In this document: positions 1 through 7,770 of the stretch, in pieces | Position numbering within the stretch: the first letter of the stretch is position 1 | Layout: the number at the start of each line of letters is the position of its first letter | From: Bog-532 sp036495425 | Lineage (GTDB): Bacteria > Actinomycetota > Actinomycetes > Streptosporangiales > Streptosporangiaceae | DNA length: 36,757 nt | NCBI GenBank assembly: GCA_036495425.1 | Contig: DASXMW010000149.1 | Coordinates: forward strand, 1-36,757 | Direction of reading: 5' to 3' | Made by a program: the position numbers and the translations under genes | The notes under the pieces: model-generated | What the model was told of the DNA's origin: nothing | Seen by the model: only the letters and a program-made list of their open reading frames with translations | Databases searched by the model: none

Positions 1-1
1 C

Positions 2-664
2 GACCAGCTGGCCGCGGTGGGGCCGGCCCGGGCCCAGGCCATCGCGGAGCGGATGGTCGGCACGCTCTCCCAGCTGCACGCGGTAGTTCCCACGGAGGTC
101 GGGCTGGCGGACTTCGGCCGGCCGGAGGGCTTCCTCGCCCGGCAGGTGCGCCGCTGGAAGAAGCAGCTCGACGCGTCCCGCAGCCGCCCGATCCCTGGCA
201 TCGACGAGCTGCACGACCTGCTTGAGGCCAGCACGCCCAACGGGACGGCACCGACGATCGTGCACGGTGACTACCGGCTGGACAACATGCTCGTCGGCCC
301 GGACGACCAGGTGGCCGCGGTGCTCGACTGGGAGATGGCCACCCTGGGTGACCCGCTGACCGACGTCGGGCTGCTCATCGTCTACCAGCGGATGGACCGG
401 CTCGCCGACGGCCCGATGGCCAGCGGCGCGCCCGGCTATCCCTCCGAGGGGGAGATCCTCTCCCGCTACGCCGTGAGCAGCGGGCGCGACTTGTCCGATC
501 TCGGCTTCTACATCGCCCTCGCCTCGTTCAAGTCGGCGGTGATCCTCGAGGGCATTCACTACCGGTACATCCATGGCCAGACGGTCGGCGAGGGATTCGG
601 GGAGATCGGCGCACGTGTCGAGCCTTTGGTCACCTCCGGACTGGCCGCGATTCGTGGAGGATAA
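2..664 (+). CDS. APH-type phosphotransferase family protein (5' end outside window)
   Basis: The reading frame is open from base 2, so the true start lies upstream and only the C-terminal two thirds (about 220 residues) are seen. The protein kinase-like phosphotransferase (APH/choline kinase) catalytic motif is clear: HGDYRLDNML supplies the catalytic Asp and the metal-binding Asn, and VLDWEMATLGDPLTDVG supplies the DFG-like metal-binding Asp. The stop lies 3 bases before the acyl-CoA dehydrogenase start, so the two are surely one operon. In animals the same two modules are fused in ACAD10 and ACAD11, and in Pseudomonas levulinate catabolism an APH-like enzyme (LvaA) phosphorylates a 4-hydroxyacyl-CoA. 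I infer a phosphotransferase acting on a hydroxyacyl-CoA rather than antibiotic resistance. The substrate is not proven by the sequence. Confidence 0.9.
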   Translation, partial: DQLAAVGPARAQAIAERMVGTLSQLHAVVPTEVGLADFGRPEGFLARQVRRWKKQLDASRSRPIPGIDELHDLLEASTPNGTAPTIVHGDYRLDNMLVGPDDQVAAVLDWEMATLGDPLTDVGLLIVYQRMDRLADGPMASGAPGYPSEGEILSRYAVSSGRDLSDLGFYIALASFKSAVILEGIHYRYIHGQTVGEGFGEIGARVEPLVTSGLAAIRGG

Positions 665-667
665 CTG

Positions 668-1897
668 ATGGAATTCGCCTTCGACGCGCGGACCGAGGAA
701 CTGCGGGCCGAGCTGCTCGAGTTCATGGACGCCCACGTCTACCCGGCCGAGCCGGTCTTCCACGAGCAGCTCGCTGCGCTGGAGAACCGCTGGGCGTGGT
801 CCACCGTCCCGGTGCTCGCCGAGCTGCGCGAGCAGGCCAGGTCCCGCGGGCTGTGGAACTTCTTCCTGCCCGGCGAGCACGGGGCCGGCCTGACCAACCT
901 GCAGTACGCGCCGCTCGCGGAGATCACCGGACGGAGCCACCTGGGGCCGGCCGCGCTGAACTGCTCCGCGCCGGATACCGGCAACATGGAGGTGCTCGCC
1001 ACCTTCGGCACCGCCGAGCAGCGCAAGCGCTGGCTGCAGCCGCTGCTCGACGGCGAGATCCGCTCGTCGTTCGCGATGACCGAGCCCGACGTGGCGTCCT
1101 CTGACGCGACCAACATCGCCACCCGCATCGAGCGTGACGGCGACGAGTACGTGATCAACGGCCGCAAGTGGTGGATCACCGGCGCCCTGAACCCGGACGC
1201 CAGGATCTTCATCGTGATGGGCAAGACCGACCCGGACGCCGCCCGGCACCGGCAGCAGTCGATGATCCTCGTTCCCCGTGAAACATCGGGGCTGACCATC
1301 AAGCGGGGCATGCACGTGTTCGGCTACGACGACCACGAGCACGGCGGCCACGGCGAGCTGGAGTTCCGCGACGTCCGGGTCCCGGCCGGCCACCTGATCG
1401 GCGCGGAAGGGGACGGCTTCGCCGTCGCCCAGGCCCGGCTCGGCCCGGGCCGGATCCACCACTGCATGCGGTCCATCGGCGTGGCCGAGCAGGCGGTGGA
1501 GCTGATGTGCCAGCGCGCCCTGAGCCGGACCGCGTTCGGCAAGCCCCTGTCCGACCAGGGCGTCATCCGCGGCTGGATCGCGGAGGCCCGGGTCCGCATC
1601 GAGCAGCTCCGGCTGCTGGTGCTGAAGACCGCCTGGCTGATGGACACGGTCGGCAACAAGGGCGCGCACCGGGAGATCCAGGCCATCAAGATCGCCACGC
1701 CGGAGACGGTGGAATGGATCCTGGACAAGGCCATCCAGACCCACGGGGCGGGCGGCCTGTCCCAGGACTTCCCGCTGGCCGCCCAGTTCGCCGGCATCCG
1801 CACCCTGCGCTTCGCCGACGGGCCGGATGAGGTGCACAAGAACTCGCTGGCCCGGGCCGAGCTGAAGCGGCACGCCCCGGAGGCCTCCGCCCACTGA
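668..1897 (+). CDS. Acyl-CoA dehydrogenase family protein
   Basis: This 409-residue protein has the acyl-CoA dehydrogenase fold in order: an alpha-helical N-terminal domain, the middle beta-domain with the flavin-binding stretch SSFAMTEPDVASSDATN and the WWITGA motif, and the C-terminal helical domain ending in ADGPDEVHKNSLAR. Length is normal for the family. The ATG at 668 has a GGAGG ribosome site overlapping the end of the upstream phosphotransferase gene. The pair resembles a split ACAD10/ACAD11, suggesting oxidation or dephosphorylative processing of 4-hydroxyacyl-CoAs or other unusual fatty acyl-CoAs with FAD as cofactor. The exact substrate is inference. No further gene follows for 490 bases. 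Confidence 0.93.
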   Translation: MEFAFDARTEELRAELLEFMDAHVYPAEPVFHEQLAALENRWAWSTVPVLAELREQARSRGLWNFFLPGEHGAGLTNLQYAPLAEITGRSHLGPAALNCSAPDTGNMEVLATFGTAEQRKRWLQPLLDGEIRSSFAMTEPDVASSDATNIATRIERDGDEYVINGRKWWITGALNPDARIFIVMGKTDPDAARHRQQSMILVPRETSGLTIKRGMHVFGYDDHEHGGHGELEFRDVRVPAGHLIGAEGDGFAVAQARLGPGRIHHCMRSIGVAEQAVELMCQRALSRTAFGKPLSDQGVIRGWIAEARVRIEQLRLLVLKTAWLMDTVGNKGAHREIQAIKIATPETVEWILDKAIQTHGAGGLSQDFPLAAQFAGIRTLRFADGPDEVHKNSLARAELKRHAPEASAH

Positions 1898-2131
1898 TCC
1901 GCCCGCGGCCGCCGCGGCCGCACAGGGCCGGCCGGAGGGGCGGGTGCTGCGCGTGAATGCCGGGGGTTCCGGGCGGGGGCGGGCAGCGGTGATGGGGGTG
2001 CGGGATGAGCGGGGCCGGTACCGGAGCGGGAACCGGAGTACGGCCGGTGCTGGCCGGTCACGGGAAATGCATGTCTCTGAGGTGAAGGCGGCCTCAGGGG
2101 GCTGATGGGACAGCCCCGAGGCCCGGGCGCA

Positions 2132-2191
2132 ACCGGGGCAATGTCAACTTTGCTCCGGCTATCACCGGTGCAAAGTTGACATTGCCCCGGT
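2132..2191. repeat. Perfect 22-bp inverted repeat in a long intergenic spacer
   Basis: Arms at 2132-2153 and 2170-2191 are exactly complementary over 22 bases with a 16-base loop. The inner 15 bases of each arm (containing TGTCAACTTTGC) are much richer in A/T than the surroundings. There is no T-run after either arm, so it is not a classical intrinsic terminator. It could be a dispersed palindromic element, a hairpin RNA end, or a large operator. The rest of the 1898-2388 spacer holds a 17-bp GC palindrome just after the dehydrogenase stop (1905-1921), a small hairpin at 2077-2097, and the ROK gene promoter region, but no convincing gene. Confidence 0.8.
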
Positions 2192-2343
2192 AGGGACGGG
2201 TGGGCGCGGGCACCGGCGCCAGCACACGCGGCAACCCGGGGCCTGGCCTGATCCGTAGGGCACCCGGGCTGCGCACTCGGTGCGACCGGCGGCCGGGGCA
2301 AGACCAACCGGCGCGCACCCTGTTTGCCGGGTTCGTGGCGATC

Positions 2344-2375
2344 TACAATTCGCTAATACGCTCTGGGCGAGAGCG
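2344..2375 (+). promoter_or_regulatory. Candidate promoter and operator of the ROK kinase gene
   Basis: A -10-like TACAAT lies at 2344-2349, with no good -35 at the normal distance. Just downstream is a small inverted repeat, CGCTCT (2359-2364) and AGAGCG (2370-2375), separated by 5 bases. It sits between the presumed transcription start and the ribosome site AGGGAGG, where a repressor could act. This is inference from position and symmetry only. Confidence 0.35.
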
Positions 2376-2388
2376 ATAGGGAGGCGCC

Positions 2389-3417
2389 ATGGCAGGTCAG
2401 ACCGGGTGGGTCGTGGTCGGGGTCGACAACGGCGGCACCGCCAACAACGGGACCGCCCTGGACGCCGGGGGGCGCTTCCTCATCGACCGCCTGGCCGAGA
2501 TCCCCAGCTACGTCCGCGAGGGGCCGGACAAGGCGGTGCAGGCGCTGGTCGACTCGGTGGACCACGTGCTGGGCCTGGTGGACCTGCCCCGGTCCGCGGT
2601 CCGGGCGGTGGGCCTGGACACGCCCGGCCCGGCCAGTGCCACCGGGGTGCTGTCCTCGCGCGGGGCCACCAACTTCGCCAACCCCGAGTGGTGGGGCTTT
2701 GACATCCGGAGTGCGCTGGAGGACCGGCTCGGCCTGCCGGTGATCTACAACAACGACGGCAACGCGGCCGCCCTGTACGCACACCACATCCGCTACGGCG
2801 ACCGGTTGGATCAGCACAGTTCGGTGTCGGCGATCGTCGGTACCGGGCTGGGCGGCGGCGTGGTCGAGTCGGGCCGGGTGGTCGGCGGTGCCGTCGGGAT
2901 GGCGGGCGAGCTCGGCCACGTCCCCATTCCCATGACCGGCCTGCTGGAGGACGGGCAGCCCGCGCCCGAGTGCAACTGCGGCCAGCCCTGCGACGCCGAG
3001 AGCGTGGCCTCGCTGACCGGGATCGAGAAGAACCTGCTGCCGTTCTGGCTGACCCGCTACCCCGATCACGAACTGGGCCGGGGAGTGTCCCTGCACAAGG
3101 CGGCCAAGCTGGTGCGCGGCTTCGGTGAGGACTCGGACGAGATGGCCCTGAAGATCTTCGAGCAGCAGGCCATGGCGCTCGGCCGCCTGTTCACCATCGC
3201 CGCCAACTTCACCGACCCGGACATCTACTTCGTCGGCGGCGGGGTGGTGGAAGCGGCCCCGCACTTCCGCGACTGGTTCCTGTCCCGGGTCCGCGAGCAC
3301 ACCCGGCTGCGGGTCGAGCAGGCCGGGGTGGCCGAGTTCGCGCTCGTCCCGGACCTGGACATGGCGGGCGCGCGCGGGTCGGCGGTGGCCGCCCGCGACT
3401 GGCTGCTGCGCGGCTGA
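2389..3417 (+). CDS. ROK family sugar kinase (glucokinase-like)
   Basis: The 342-residue protein matches ROK kinases: an N-terminal phosphate-binding stretch GVDNGGTANNGT, GLDTPGPA, the conserved NNDGNAAAL with the catalytic Asp, GTGLGGGVV, the GELGHVPI motif, and a cysteine cluster CNCGQPC in place of the usual CGCGxxGC zinc site (one residue shorter). There is no N-terminal helix-turn-helix, so this is an enzyme-type ROK protein, not a NagC/XylR-type repressor. It would phosphorylate a hexose or amino sugar with ATP in the cytoplasm. Start at ATG 2389, behind the ribosome site AGGGAGG. It is convergent with the XRE-cupin regulator (25-base gap). Sugar specificity cannot be read from the sequence. 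Confidence 0.85.
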   Translation: MAGQTGWVVVGVDNGGTANNGTALDAGGRFLIDRLAEIPSYVREGPDKAVQALVDSVDHVLGLVDLPRSAVRAVGLDTPGPASATGVLSSRGATNFANPEWWGFDIRSALEDRLGLPVIYNNDGNAAALYAHHIRYGDRLDQHSSVSAIVGTGLGGGVVESGRVVGGAVGMAGELGHVPIPMTGLLEDGQPAPECNCGQPCDAESVASLTGIEKNLLPFWLTRYPDHELGRGVSLHKAAKLVRGFGEDSDEMALKIFEQQAMALGRLFTIAANFTDPDIYFVGGGVVEAAPHFRDWFLSRVREHTRLRVEQAGVAEFALVPDLDMAGARGSAVAARDWLLRG

Positions 3418-3441
3418 CCCCGGTGACGACGCCCCGGACGC

Positions 3442-4029
3442 CTAGGCCGGGTCGGAGGGCGGGATGAGGACGACCATGGTCAGCCGGACCGGGCCGGTGC
3501 CTTCGTTGGTGTAGCGGTGGGGGCGGCCGCCGGGGAAGCGGGCGCACTGGCCGGCCGTGATCTCGTGCCGTTCGCCGGCCACGGTGAGGGTGAGGGTGCC
3601 GCTCTCGATCCACACCATCTCGCGGGTGGCGGGAGCGTGCGCCTCGCCGCCGAAGGTCTCGCCGGGATGCAGGTCCCAGCGCCAGAGCTCGGTGGCCCAG
3701 GGCGGGTCGGTGGCGCCGAGGATGGTGCCGGTGCCGCCGGACGGCCCGTGCCACAGGACCCGGCCGCTGTCCGGCTCGGAGATGTGCACGGTGGGCTCGC
3801 CGCTCATGTCGACCAGGCGGGTGACCGGCACGCCGAAGGCGTCGCTGATCCGGGCCAGCGTGGCCAGGTTGGGGTTGGACCGGCCCTGCTCCAGCGCGAC
3901 CAGGACGCCCTTGCTGACCCCGGACCGGGCCGCCAGCTGATCCAGAGACCAGGCGCGATCCGCGCGCAGGGCCTGCAGCGTGCGGGCCACGGCGATGGTG
4001 AGGTCGGGTCGATCGGGCGGATCGGTCAC
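3442..4029 (-). CDS. XRE-family regulator with C-terminal cupin domain
   Basis: This 195-residue regulator has an N-terminal helix-turn-helix of the XRE type (about residues 10-66; LDQLAARSGVSKGVLVALEQ) and a C-terminal cupin sensor (about 105-190; WIESGTLTLTVAGERHEI, FPGGRPHRYTNEG). The frame stays open upstream to 4170, but I prefer the GTG at 4029 because a GGGAG ribosome site lies 8 bases before it and the HTH starts soon after. It is transcribed divergently from an EamA transporter gene. This pairing is common and suggests that the regulator senses a small ligand through the cupin and controls export. Direct repeats between the two genes are the likely binding site. Confidence 0.9.
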   Translation of the reverse strand: MTDPPDRPDLTIAVARTLQALRADRAWSLDQLAARSGVSKGVLVALEQGRSNPNLATLARISDAFGVPVTRLVDMSGEPTVHISEPDSGRVLWHGPSGGTGTILGATDPPWATELWRWDLHPGETFGGEAHAPATREMVWIESGTLTLTVAGERHEITAGQCARFPGGRPHRYTNEGTGPVRLTMVVLIPPSDPA

Positions 4030-4062
4030 GTCAGCGGCTCCCGGTTTCCGGCTTGCCTCGGT

Positions 4063-4085
4063 CAGTATAGTGAACTGTATAGTGC
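4063..4085. promoter_or_regulatory. Direct-repeat operator between XRE-cupin and EamA genes
   Basis: Two 11-base copies of C(A/T)GTATAGTG(A/C) lie at 4063-4073 and 4075-4085 with a 12-base period, in an A/T-rich patch of an otherwise GC-rich spacer. TATAGT at 4078-4083 and its complement TATACT could serve as -10 elements for the rightward and leftward genes respectively. Binding by the adjacent XRE-cupin protein is inferred from position. Confidence 0.5.
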
Positions 4086-4151
4086 GATATTCCGACCGGC
4101 GGTGCTCCTGCCCGGGACCCCGGCCGGCTGCCCCCGACAAGGAGACAACCC

Positions 4152-5087
4152 GTGGGTACGATCCTGGCACTCGCCGCCGCGATCCTGTACGGCTCGGCCG
4201 ATTTCCTCGGCGGCGCCGCCGCCCGGCGGGCCCGCCCGGTCGACGTGCTGGCCGTGACCACGTCGGCCGGGGCGGTGGTGGTCGTGCTGTCGGCGCTGGT
4301 GTTCGACCTGACCGGGGTGGGCGGTCACGGCCTGGCCAGCGGAGCCGGCGGGGGCGGCCTGGCCTGGGGGGCGGCGGGCGGCCTGGCCGGCGTGGTCGGC
4401 CTCCTGTTCTTCTACTTCGGTTTCTCGGTCGCGCCGATGAGCGTGGTGGCCCCGGTGTCGGCGCTGGCCTCGACGCTGCTGCCGCTGGGGGTGGCGATCG
4501 CGCAGGGGGAGCGGCCCGGGCCCGGGGTGATCGCGGGCGGCCTGATCTGCCTGGCCGCGGTGGTGCTGGTCAGCATGGAGGGCAGCGCCGGCGGACCGGG
4601 GGGTGCCGGCGGACCGGGGGGTGCCGGCGGCGGGCGGTCGCTGGCCTACCGGTTGCGCGGGGCTGGCTTCGGGCTGGCCTCGGGCGTGATGTTCGGGCTG
4701 TTCTTCCTGTTCTTCCGGAACGCGGGCACCTCGGGGGTGCTCTGGCCGGTGGCGCTGGCGCGGATCGCGGGGGCGGCCCTGGCCTGCCTCGTGTGGCTGC
4801 TGGCCCGGAGGCCGGGGATGAGCCGCCTGAATCCGGACCGCCCGGCCGGGGCGCTGCGGGCGGTGCTGCCGCTGGCGCTGACCTCGGGGGCGGGCGACGC
4901 CGCGGCCAACGTCTGCTACGTGCTCGCCACCCGGAGCGGCCTGTTCGGCATCGCGGTGGTCATCACCGCGCTGTACCCGGGGATGACCGTGCTGCTGGCC
5001 CGGTTCGTGCTGGGTGAGCGGATGCGCCTGATCCAGCGGATCGGCCTGGTGCTGGCCGGGGTGGGCGTGGTCCTGGTCACGCTATGA
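4152..5087 (+). CDS. EamA/DMT-family transporter
   Basis: The 311-residue protein is almost wholly hydrophobic with about ten membrane helices in two halves, as expected for EamA (drug/metabolite transporter) proteins. The N-terminal ILYGSADFLGG and the second-half GDAAANVCYVLATRSGLFGIAVVITALYPGMTVLLA are typical. Start at GTG 4152, with AAGGAGA 6-7 bases before. A Gly/Pro linker between the halves comes from two exact 18-bp repeats (4590-4607 and 4608-4625). Divergent from the XRE-cupin regulator, which probably controls it. Likely an exporter of a small metabolite; the substrate is unknown. Confidence 0.88.
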   Translation: MGTILALAAAILYGSADFLGGAAARRARPVDVLAVTTSAGAVVVVLSALVFDLTGVGGHGLASGAGGGGLAWGAAGGLAGVVGLLFFYFGFSVAPMSVVAPVSALASTLLPLGVAIAQGERPGPGVIAGGLICLAAVVLVSMEGSAGGPGGAGGPGGAGGGRSLAYRLRGAGFGLASGVMFGLFFLFFRNAGTSGVLWPVALARIAGAALACLVWLLARRPGMSRLNPDRPAGALRAVLPLALTSGAGDAAANVCYVLATRSGLFGIAVVITALYPGMTVLLARFVLGERMRLIQRIGLVLAGVGVVLVTL

Positions 5088-5131
5088 GCCGAGTGGGCCC
5101 GGGAGCGAGCGACACTGTGGGCCGGACAGAC

Positions 5132-5169
5132 TCGTGCGACCGGACGAAACGGGTCATCCGGCCGCACGA
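5132..5169. terminator. Bidirectional hairpin terminator between convergent genes
   Basis: Arms at 5132-5144 and 5157-5169 are complementary over 13 bases with one mismatch and a 12-base loop. It sits in the 110-base gap between the ends of the EamA gene and the leftward PH-domain gene, where a shared terminator is expected. No strong T-run follows, as is common in actinomycetes. Confidence 0.6.
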
Positions 5170-5198
5170 ACCCCGGGGAAGGGCAACGACGCCACGGT

Positions 5199-5735
5199 TC
5201 AGAGGTCGTCGTCGTCGCTTTCGGCCTTGCCGGGAAAGATCAGGCCGCAGACCTCGAGGTACAACTGCTCGGGGTACGGCAGGTGGTCCACCACACGCAG
5301 GGCCTGGTCCTGGCCGGCCGACTCCAGAATGAACTCACCATACCCGAGCAGCCGCCCCAGAGTTGAGCGCTGGAAGCTCATGTCGGTGACCTTGACCAGC
5401 GGCATCATGGCCACCTTGCGGGTGACCACGCCGGTGGCCAGCAGCATGCGGCGCGAGGTCACGATGAAGTAGTCCTGCGACCAGTCGATGACCTTCCCCA
5501 CCAGGTACAGCAGCAGCACCCCCCAGGCGATCCACACGAAGCCGACCACCCCGGGCTGATGCTGGGCCACGGTGGTGCTGATGACGGCGGCGATCACCAG
5601 GCCGAGCAGCACGATGAGGATGGGCTTGAGCAGGACGGCCGGGTGTTTGCGAACCGTAATTACCTGATGCTCATGCGGCAAAAGGTATTTGTTGACGGCG
5701 TTGGGAACGGTGTCGGTCCCCGGCACGAGTCTCAT
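5199..5735 (-). CDS. PH-domain membrane protein (bacterial PH type)
   Basis: The 178-residue protein begins with a short cytoplasmic segment, then two membrane helices (about residues 37-57 and 64-86), then a bacterial pleckstrin-homology domain (about 88-165; DYFIVTSRRMLLATGVVTRKV, MPLVKVTDMSFQRSTLGRLLGYGEFILESAG). It ends in an acidic tail ESDDDDL. Such proteins are common in Actinobacteria and have no firm function; a membrane scaffold or stress role is possible. Start at ATG 5735 lacks a strong ribosome site. A small membrane-peptide gene ends 31 bases upstream on the same strand, suggesting co-transcription. Confidence 0.85.
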   Translation of the reverse strand: MRLVPGTDTVPNAVNKYLLPHEHQVITVRKHPAVLLKPILIVLLGLVIAAVISTTVAQHQPGVVGFVWIAWGVLLLYLVGKVIDWSQDYFIVTSRRMLLATGVVTRKVAMMPLVKVTDMSFQRSTLGRLLGYGEFILESAGQDQALRVVDHLPYPEQLYLEVCGLIFPGKAESDDDDL

Positions 5736-5766
5736 TGTGACGCCTGAACGTTACTTGTAAGGCAGC

Positions 5767-5922
5767 TCACAGCGAGTTGAAGAAAGAAGTGAATCCGCGG
5801 GCGACGGAAGAGAGGAAGTTTCCGATATTGCTGACGATATGTGCAGCACCTGTCGGATCTTTGATCACGAAAAATAGCACGAAGGCGATCGCCGCATAGC
5901 CGAGGAGTTGCTTCGGTTTCAC
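5767..5922 (-). CDS. Small single-helix membrane protein, 51 residues
   Basis: A GTG at 5922 with a GGGAGG ribosome site five bases upstream opens a 51-codon frame ending at TGA 5767-5769. The peptide starts KPKQLLGYAAIAFVLFFVI (one membrane helix, about residues 5-20) and ends with an amphipathic stretch, VARGFTSFFNSL. The good ribosome site, coherent membrane profile and tight position before the PH-domain gene argue that it is real. Codon choice is less GC-biased than in its neighbours. I recall similar short peptides in actinomycete genomes but cannot name a function. It lies upstream of, and in the same direction as, the PH-domain gene. Confidence 0.7.
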   Translation of the reverse strand: MKPKQLLGYAAIAFVLFFVIKDPTGAAHIVSNIGNFLSSVARGFTSFFNSL

Positions 5923-5936
5923 CTGTGCCTCCCGGG

Positions 5937-6484
5937 ACACTTGCCCAGACCACTTTTGCCGCCACCATAGCTTAACCTACGGTGCTTCGCCTACCAATGA
6001 TTACTCATAGTAACCCTCCTGGCCGAGCCTACGGTGCGGCCGGGCGGGTGCCGAGCCGGCGGAGCGGCCAAGTGGGTGCCGGGCTGACGATGGGGCACGG
6101 TTTGACACCAAACTCGCGACGAGACTTCGCAGGCACCCGGACGCCGGACCACCGTGCAGGGTCTACCACTTTGCCACCTTTGGTCCCGATTCAATCGAAT
6201 TTCGCGTGGGCCGGCGTGGCGGCCAGCGCCGGGCCGGCGATCGGCGCGCGGCCCGGGGCCGGCCGGGTGCGATGGTGTCCGGCCGGTGCCGGGAGGCTGC
6301 CGCCCGGCCCACAGAAATGTGACCGGATGGTGCGGTATCCGTGGCCGGACGGGGTACCGCCCGGCCGCCGCGGTGGCCTGGGGCGAGACCACGCCGGAAG
6401 CTGCCGGTGTGCGGAATCGGCAGTTTCCTCGCCTGGGGACTCGTCATCTGGCAGCATTCCCCCCGTGCACAGGATGTTTGCGGG
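5937..6484. other. Gene-less stretch before the TadA-associated gene
   Basis: About 550 bases with no frame I would call a gene. Overlapping frames on both strands are Pro/Arg-rich and lack ribosome sites. Visible details are a 10-base direct repeat CCTACGGTGC (5976-5985 and 6028-6037), a small palindrome TTACT-CAT-AGTAA at 6001-6013, and a TTGACA at 6103-6108 without a matching -10. It presumably holds promoters for both flanking genes. Confidence 0.5.
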
Positions 6485-6979
6485 ATGACGATGACCGAGA
6501 GCGCCACTGATTTCGCCGTCGTCGCCTACCGCGATGAGGGCCGGTGGGAAGCCGAGGTCCTGCCGGCGGTGCTGACCGAAGACCTCAGCGGTCTCATCCA
6601 CAGGCTGCGGCAGCAGCCGAGCACGGCCGGAACCATCGGCTTCGTCGGGGTCGGTGACGACTTCTTCATCGCGGTCCGGGTCATGGGCCAGGAGGCCTCG
6701 GTCTTCCTGTCCGACGTGACCGCGGCCGCCGACTGGCCGCTGGCCGCCCAGGTGCTGCAGATGCTGGACCTTCCTGTGCCGGACGACGAGGACCTGGATC
6801 AGGTGCTGCCAGCGGGCGACCTGTCCATCTTCGCCGACATGGGCCTGGAAGAATGGGAACTGTGCGCCATCGCCGGGGATCTGGACCTGTTCCCGGACGA
6901 GGCGGTGGCCAGCATCGCCGGGCGGCTCAAGTTCCGTGAACCGATGGAGCGGGCCCTCGAGGTCGCGCTCGGGCCCTGA
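6485..6979 (+). CDS. tRNA adenosine deaminase-associated protein
   Basis: The 164-residue acidic protein matches the actinobacterial family found next to tadA: an N-terminal alpha/beta part (DFAVVAYRDEGRWEAEVLP) and a C-terminal Asp/Glu-rich part (VPDDEDLDQVLPAGDLSIFADMG, ELCAIAGDLDLFPDEAVASIA). Start at ATG 6485 fits the family N-terminus; a longer open frame from 6341 has no ribosome site and lacks similarity. tadA starts 28 bases downstream, so the two are co-transcribed. The family function is not established; a partner or regulator of TadA is inferred from constant gene adjacency. Confidence 0.9.
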   Translation: MTMTESATDFAVVAYRDEGRWEAEVLPAVLTEDLSGLIHRLRQQPSTAGTIGFVGVGDDFFIAVRVMGQEASVFLSDVTAAADWPLAAQVLQMLDLPVPDDEDLDQVLPAGDLSIFADMGLEEWELCAIAGDLDLFPDEAVASIAGRLKFREPMERALEVALGP

Positions 6980-7007
6980 CCTCCGGGCGACACCGCGGGT
7001 GACGGCG

Positions 7008-7490
7008 ATGAGCACCGGCTACGAGGCACGGTTCGAGCCCGCGATGCGGCGGGCCCTGGCCGAGGCGGCCGCGGCCGCGGCCACGCTGGACCCTGAGGCC
7101 GCCGACGTTCCGGTCGGGGCGGTGGTGCTGGATGAGGCCGGGGCCGAACTGAGCCGGGCCGCTAACCGCCGGGAGGCCGATCAGGACCCCACCGCGCACG
7201 CCGAGCTGCTGGCCATCCGGGCCGCCGCCCGCCGCCGGGGCCACTGGCGCCTGGCCGGTTGCACGCTGGTGGTGACGCTGGAGCCGTGCCCGATGTGCGC
7301 GGGCGCGGTGACCCAGGCCCGCCTGGACCGGCTGGTCTTCGGGGCCGACGACGCCAAGGCGGGCGCGGTCGGCTCGCTGTGGGACGTGGTCCGGGATCGC
7401 CGCCTGGCCCACCGGCCCGAGGTGATCAGGGGCGTACTGGCCGGCGACTGCGCCGCCCTGCTGCGGGACTTCTTCGCCGGCCGCCGCTGA
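7008..7490 (+). CDS. tadA: tRNA-specific adenosine(34) deaminase
   Basis: The 160-residue protein is a cytidine/deoxycytidylate deaminase-fold zinc enzyme. H64-A-E66 supplies a zinc ligand and the proton-shuttling Glu, and the PCPMC motif supplies zinc ligands C94 and C97. The following VTQARLDRLVFGADDAKAGAVGSLWDVV is typical of TadA. It converts adenosine 34 of tRNA-Arg(ACG) to inosine. Start at ATG 7008; a GTG at 6999 is possible. It is preceded by its usual associated gene and followed by a tRNA-Ser gene, an order common in actinomycetes. Confidence 0.94.
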   Translation: MSTGYEARFEPAMRRALAEAAAAAATLDPEAADVPVGAVVLDEAGAELSRAANRREADQDPTAHAELLAIRAAARRRGHWRLAGCTLVVTLEPCPMCAGAVTQARLDRLVFGADDAKAGAVGSLWDVVRDRRLAHRPEVIRGVLAGDCAALLRDFFAGRR

Positions 7491-7541
7491 CCGGGTCCGG
7501 CCCGGGTGCGGCGGGACGCCTGGTCGGGTAAGCTCACCCGC

Positions 7542-7628
7542 GGTGGAGTCGCCTAGTGGCCGAGGGCGCACGCCTCGAAAGCGTGTGAGGGGGCAACCCC
7601 TCCGTGGGTTCAAATCCCACCTCCACCG
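7542..7628 (+). tRNA. tRNA-Ser(CGA)
   Basis: A class II tRNA of 87 bases. The acceptor stem pairs GGTGGAG (7542-7548) with CTCCACC (7621-7627), followed by discriminator G. The anticodon stem CACGC/GCGTG encloses loop CTCGAAA with anticodon CGA. The long variable arm GAGGGG/CCCCTC and the T-loop GTTCAAATC are standard. CCA is not encoded. A -10-like TAAGCT lies at 7529-7534, eight bases upstream. Confidence 0.97.
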
Positions 7629-7770
7629 CCGAGCAGGACTGACGGGGGCGTCGTGGCTTGGCCTCTGGCGTGCGCGAAGCCTTCGCTTCCCGCCGCTCCG
7701 AGGGCAGGCCAACCCCGCGAGGTGAACATACGTTTGAACGCAGGGGATCTTCTTTTTCCTGGCTTTACTG

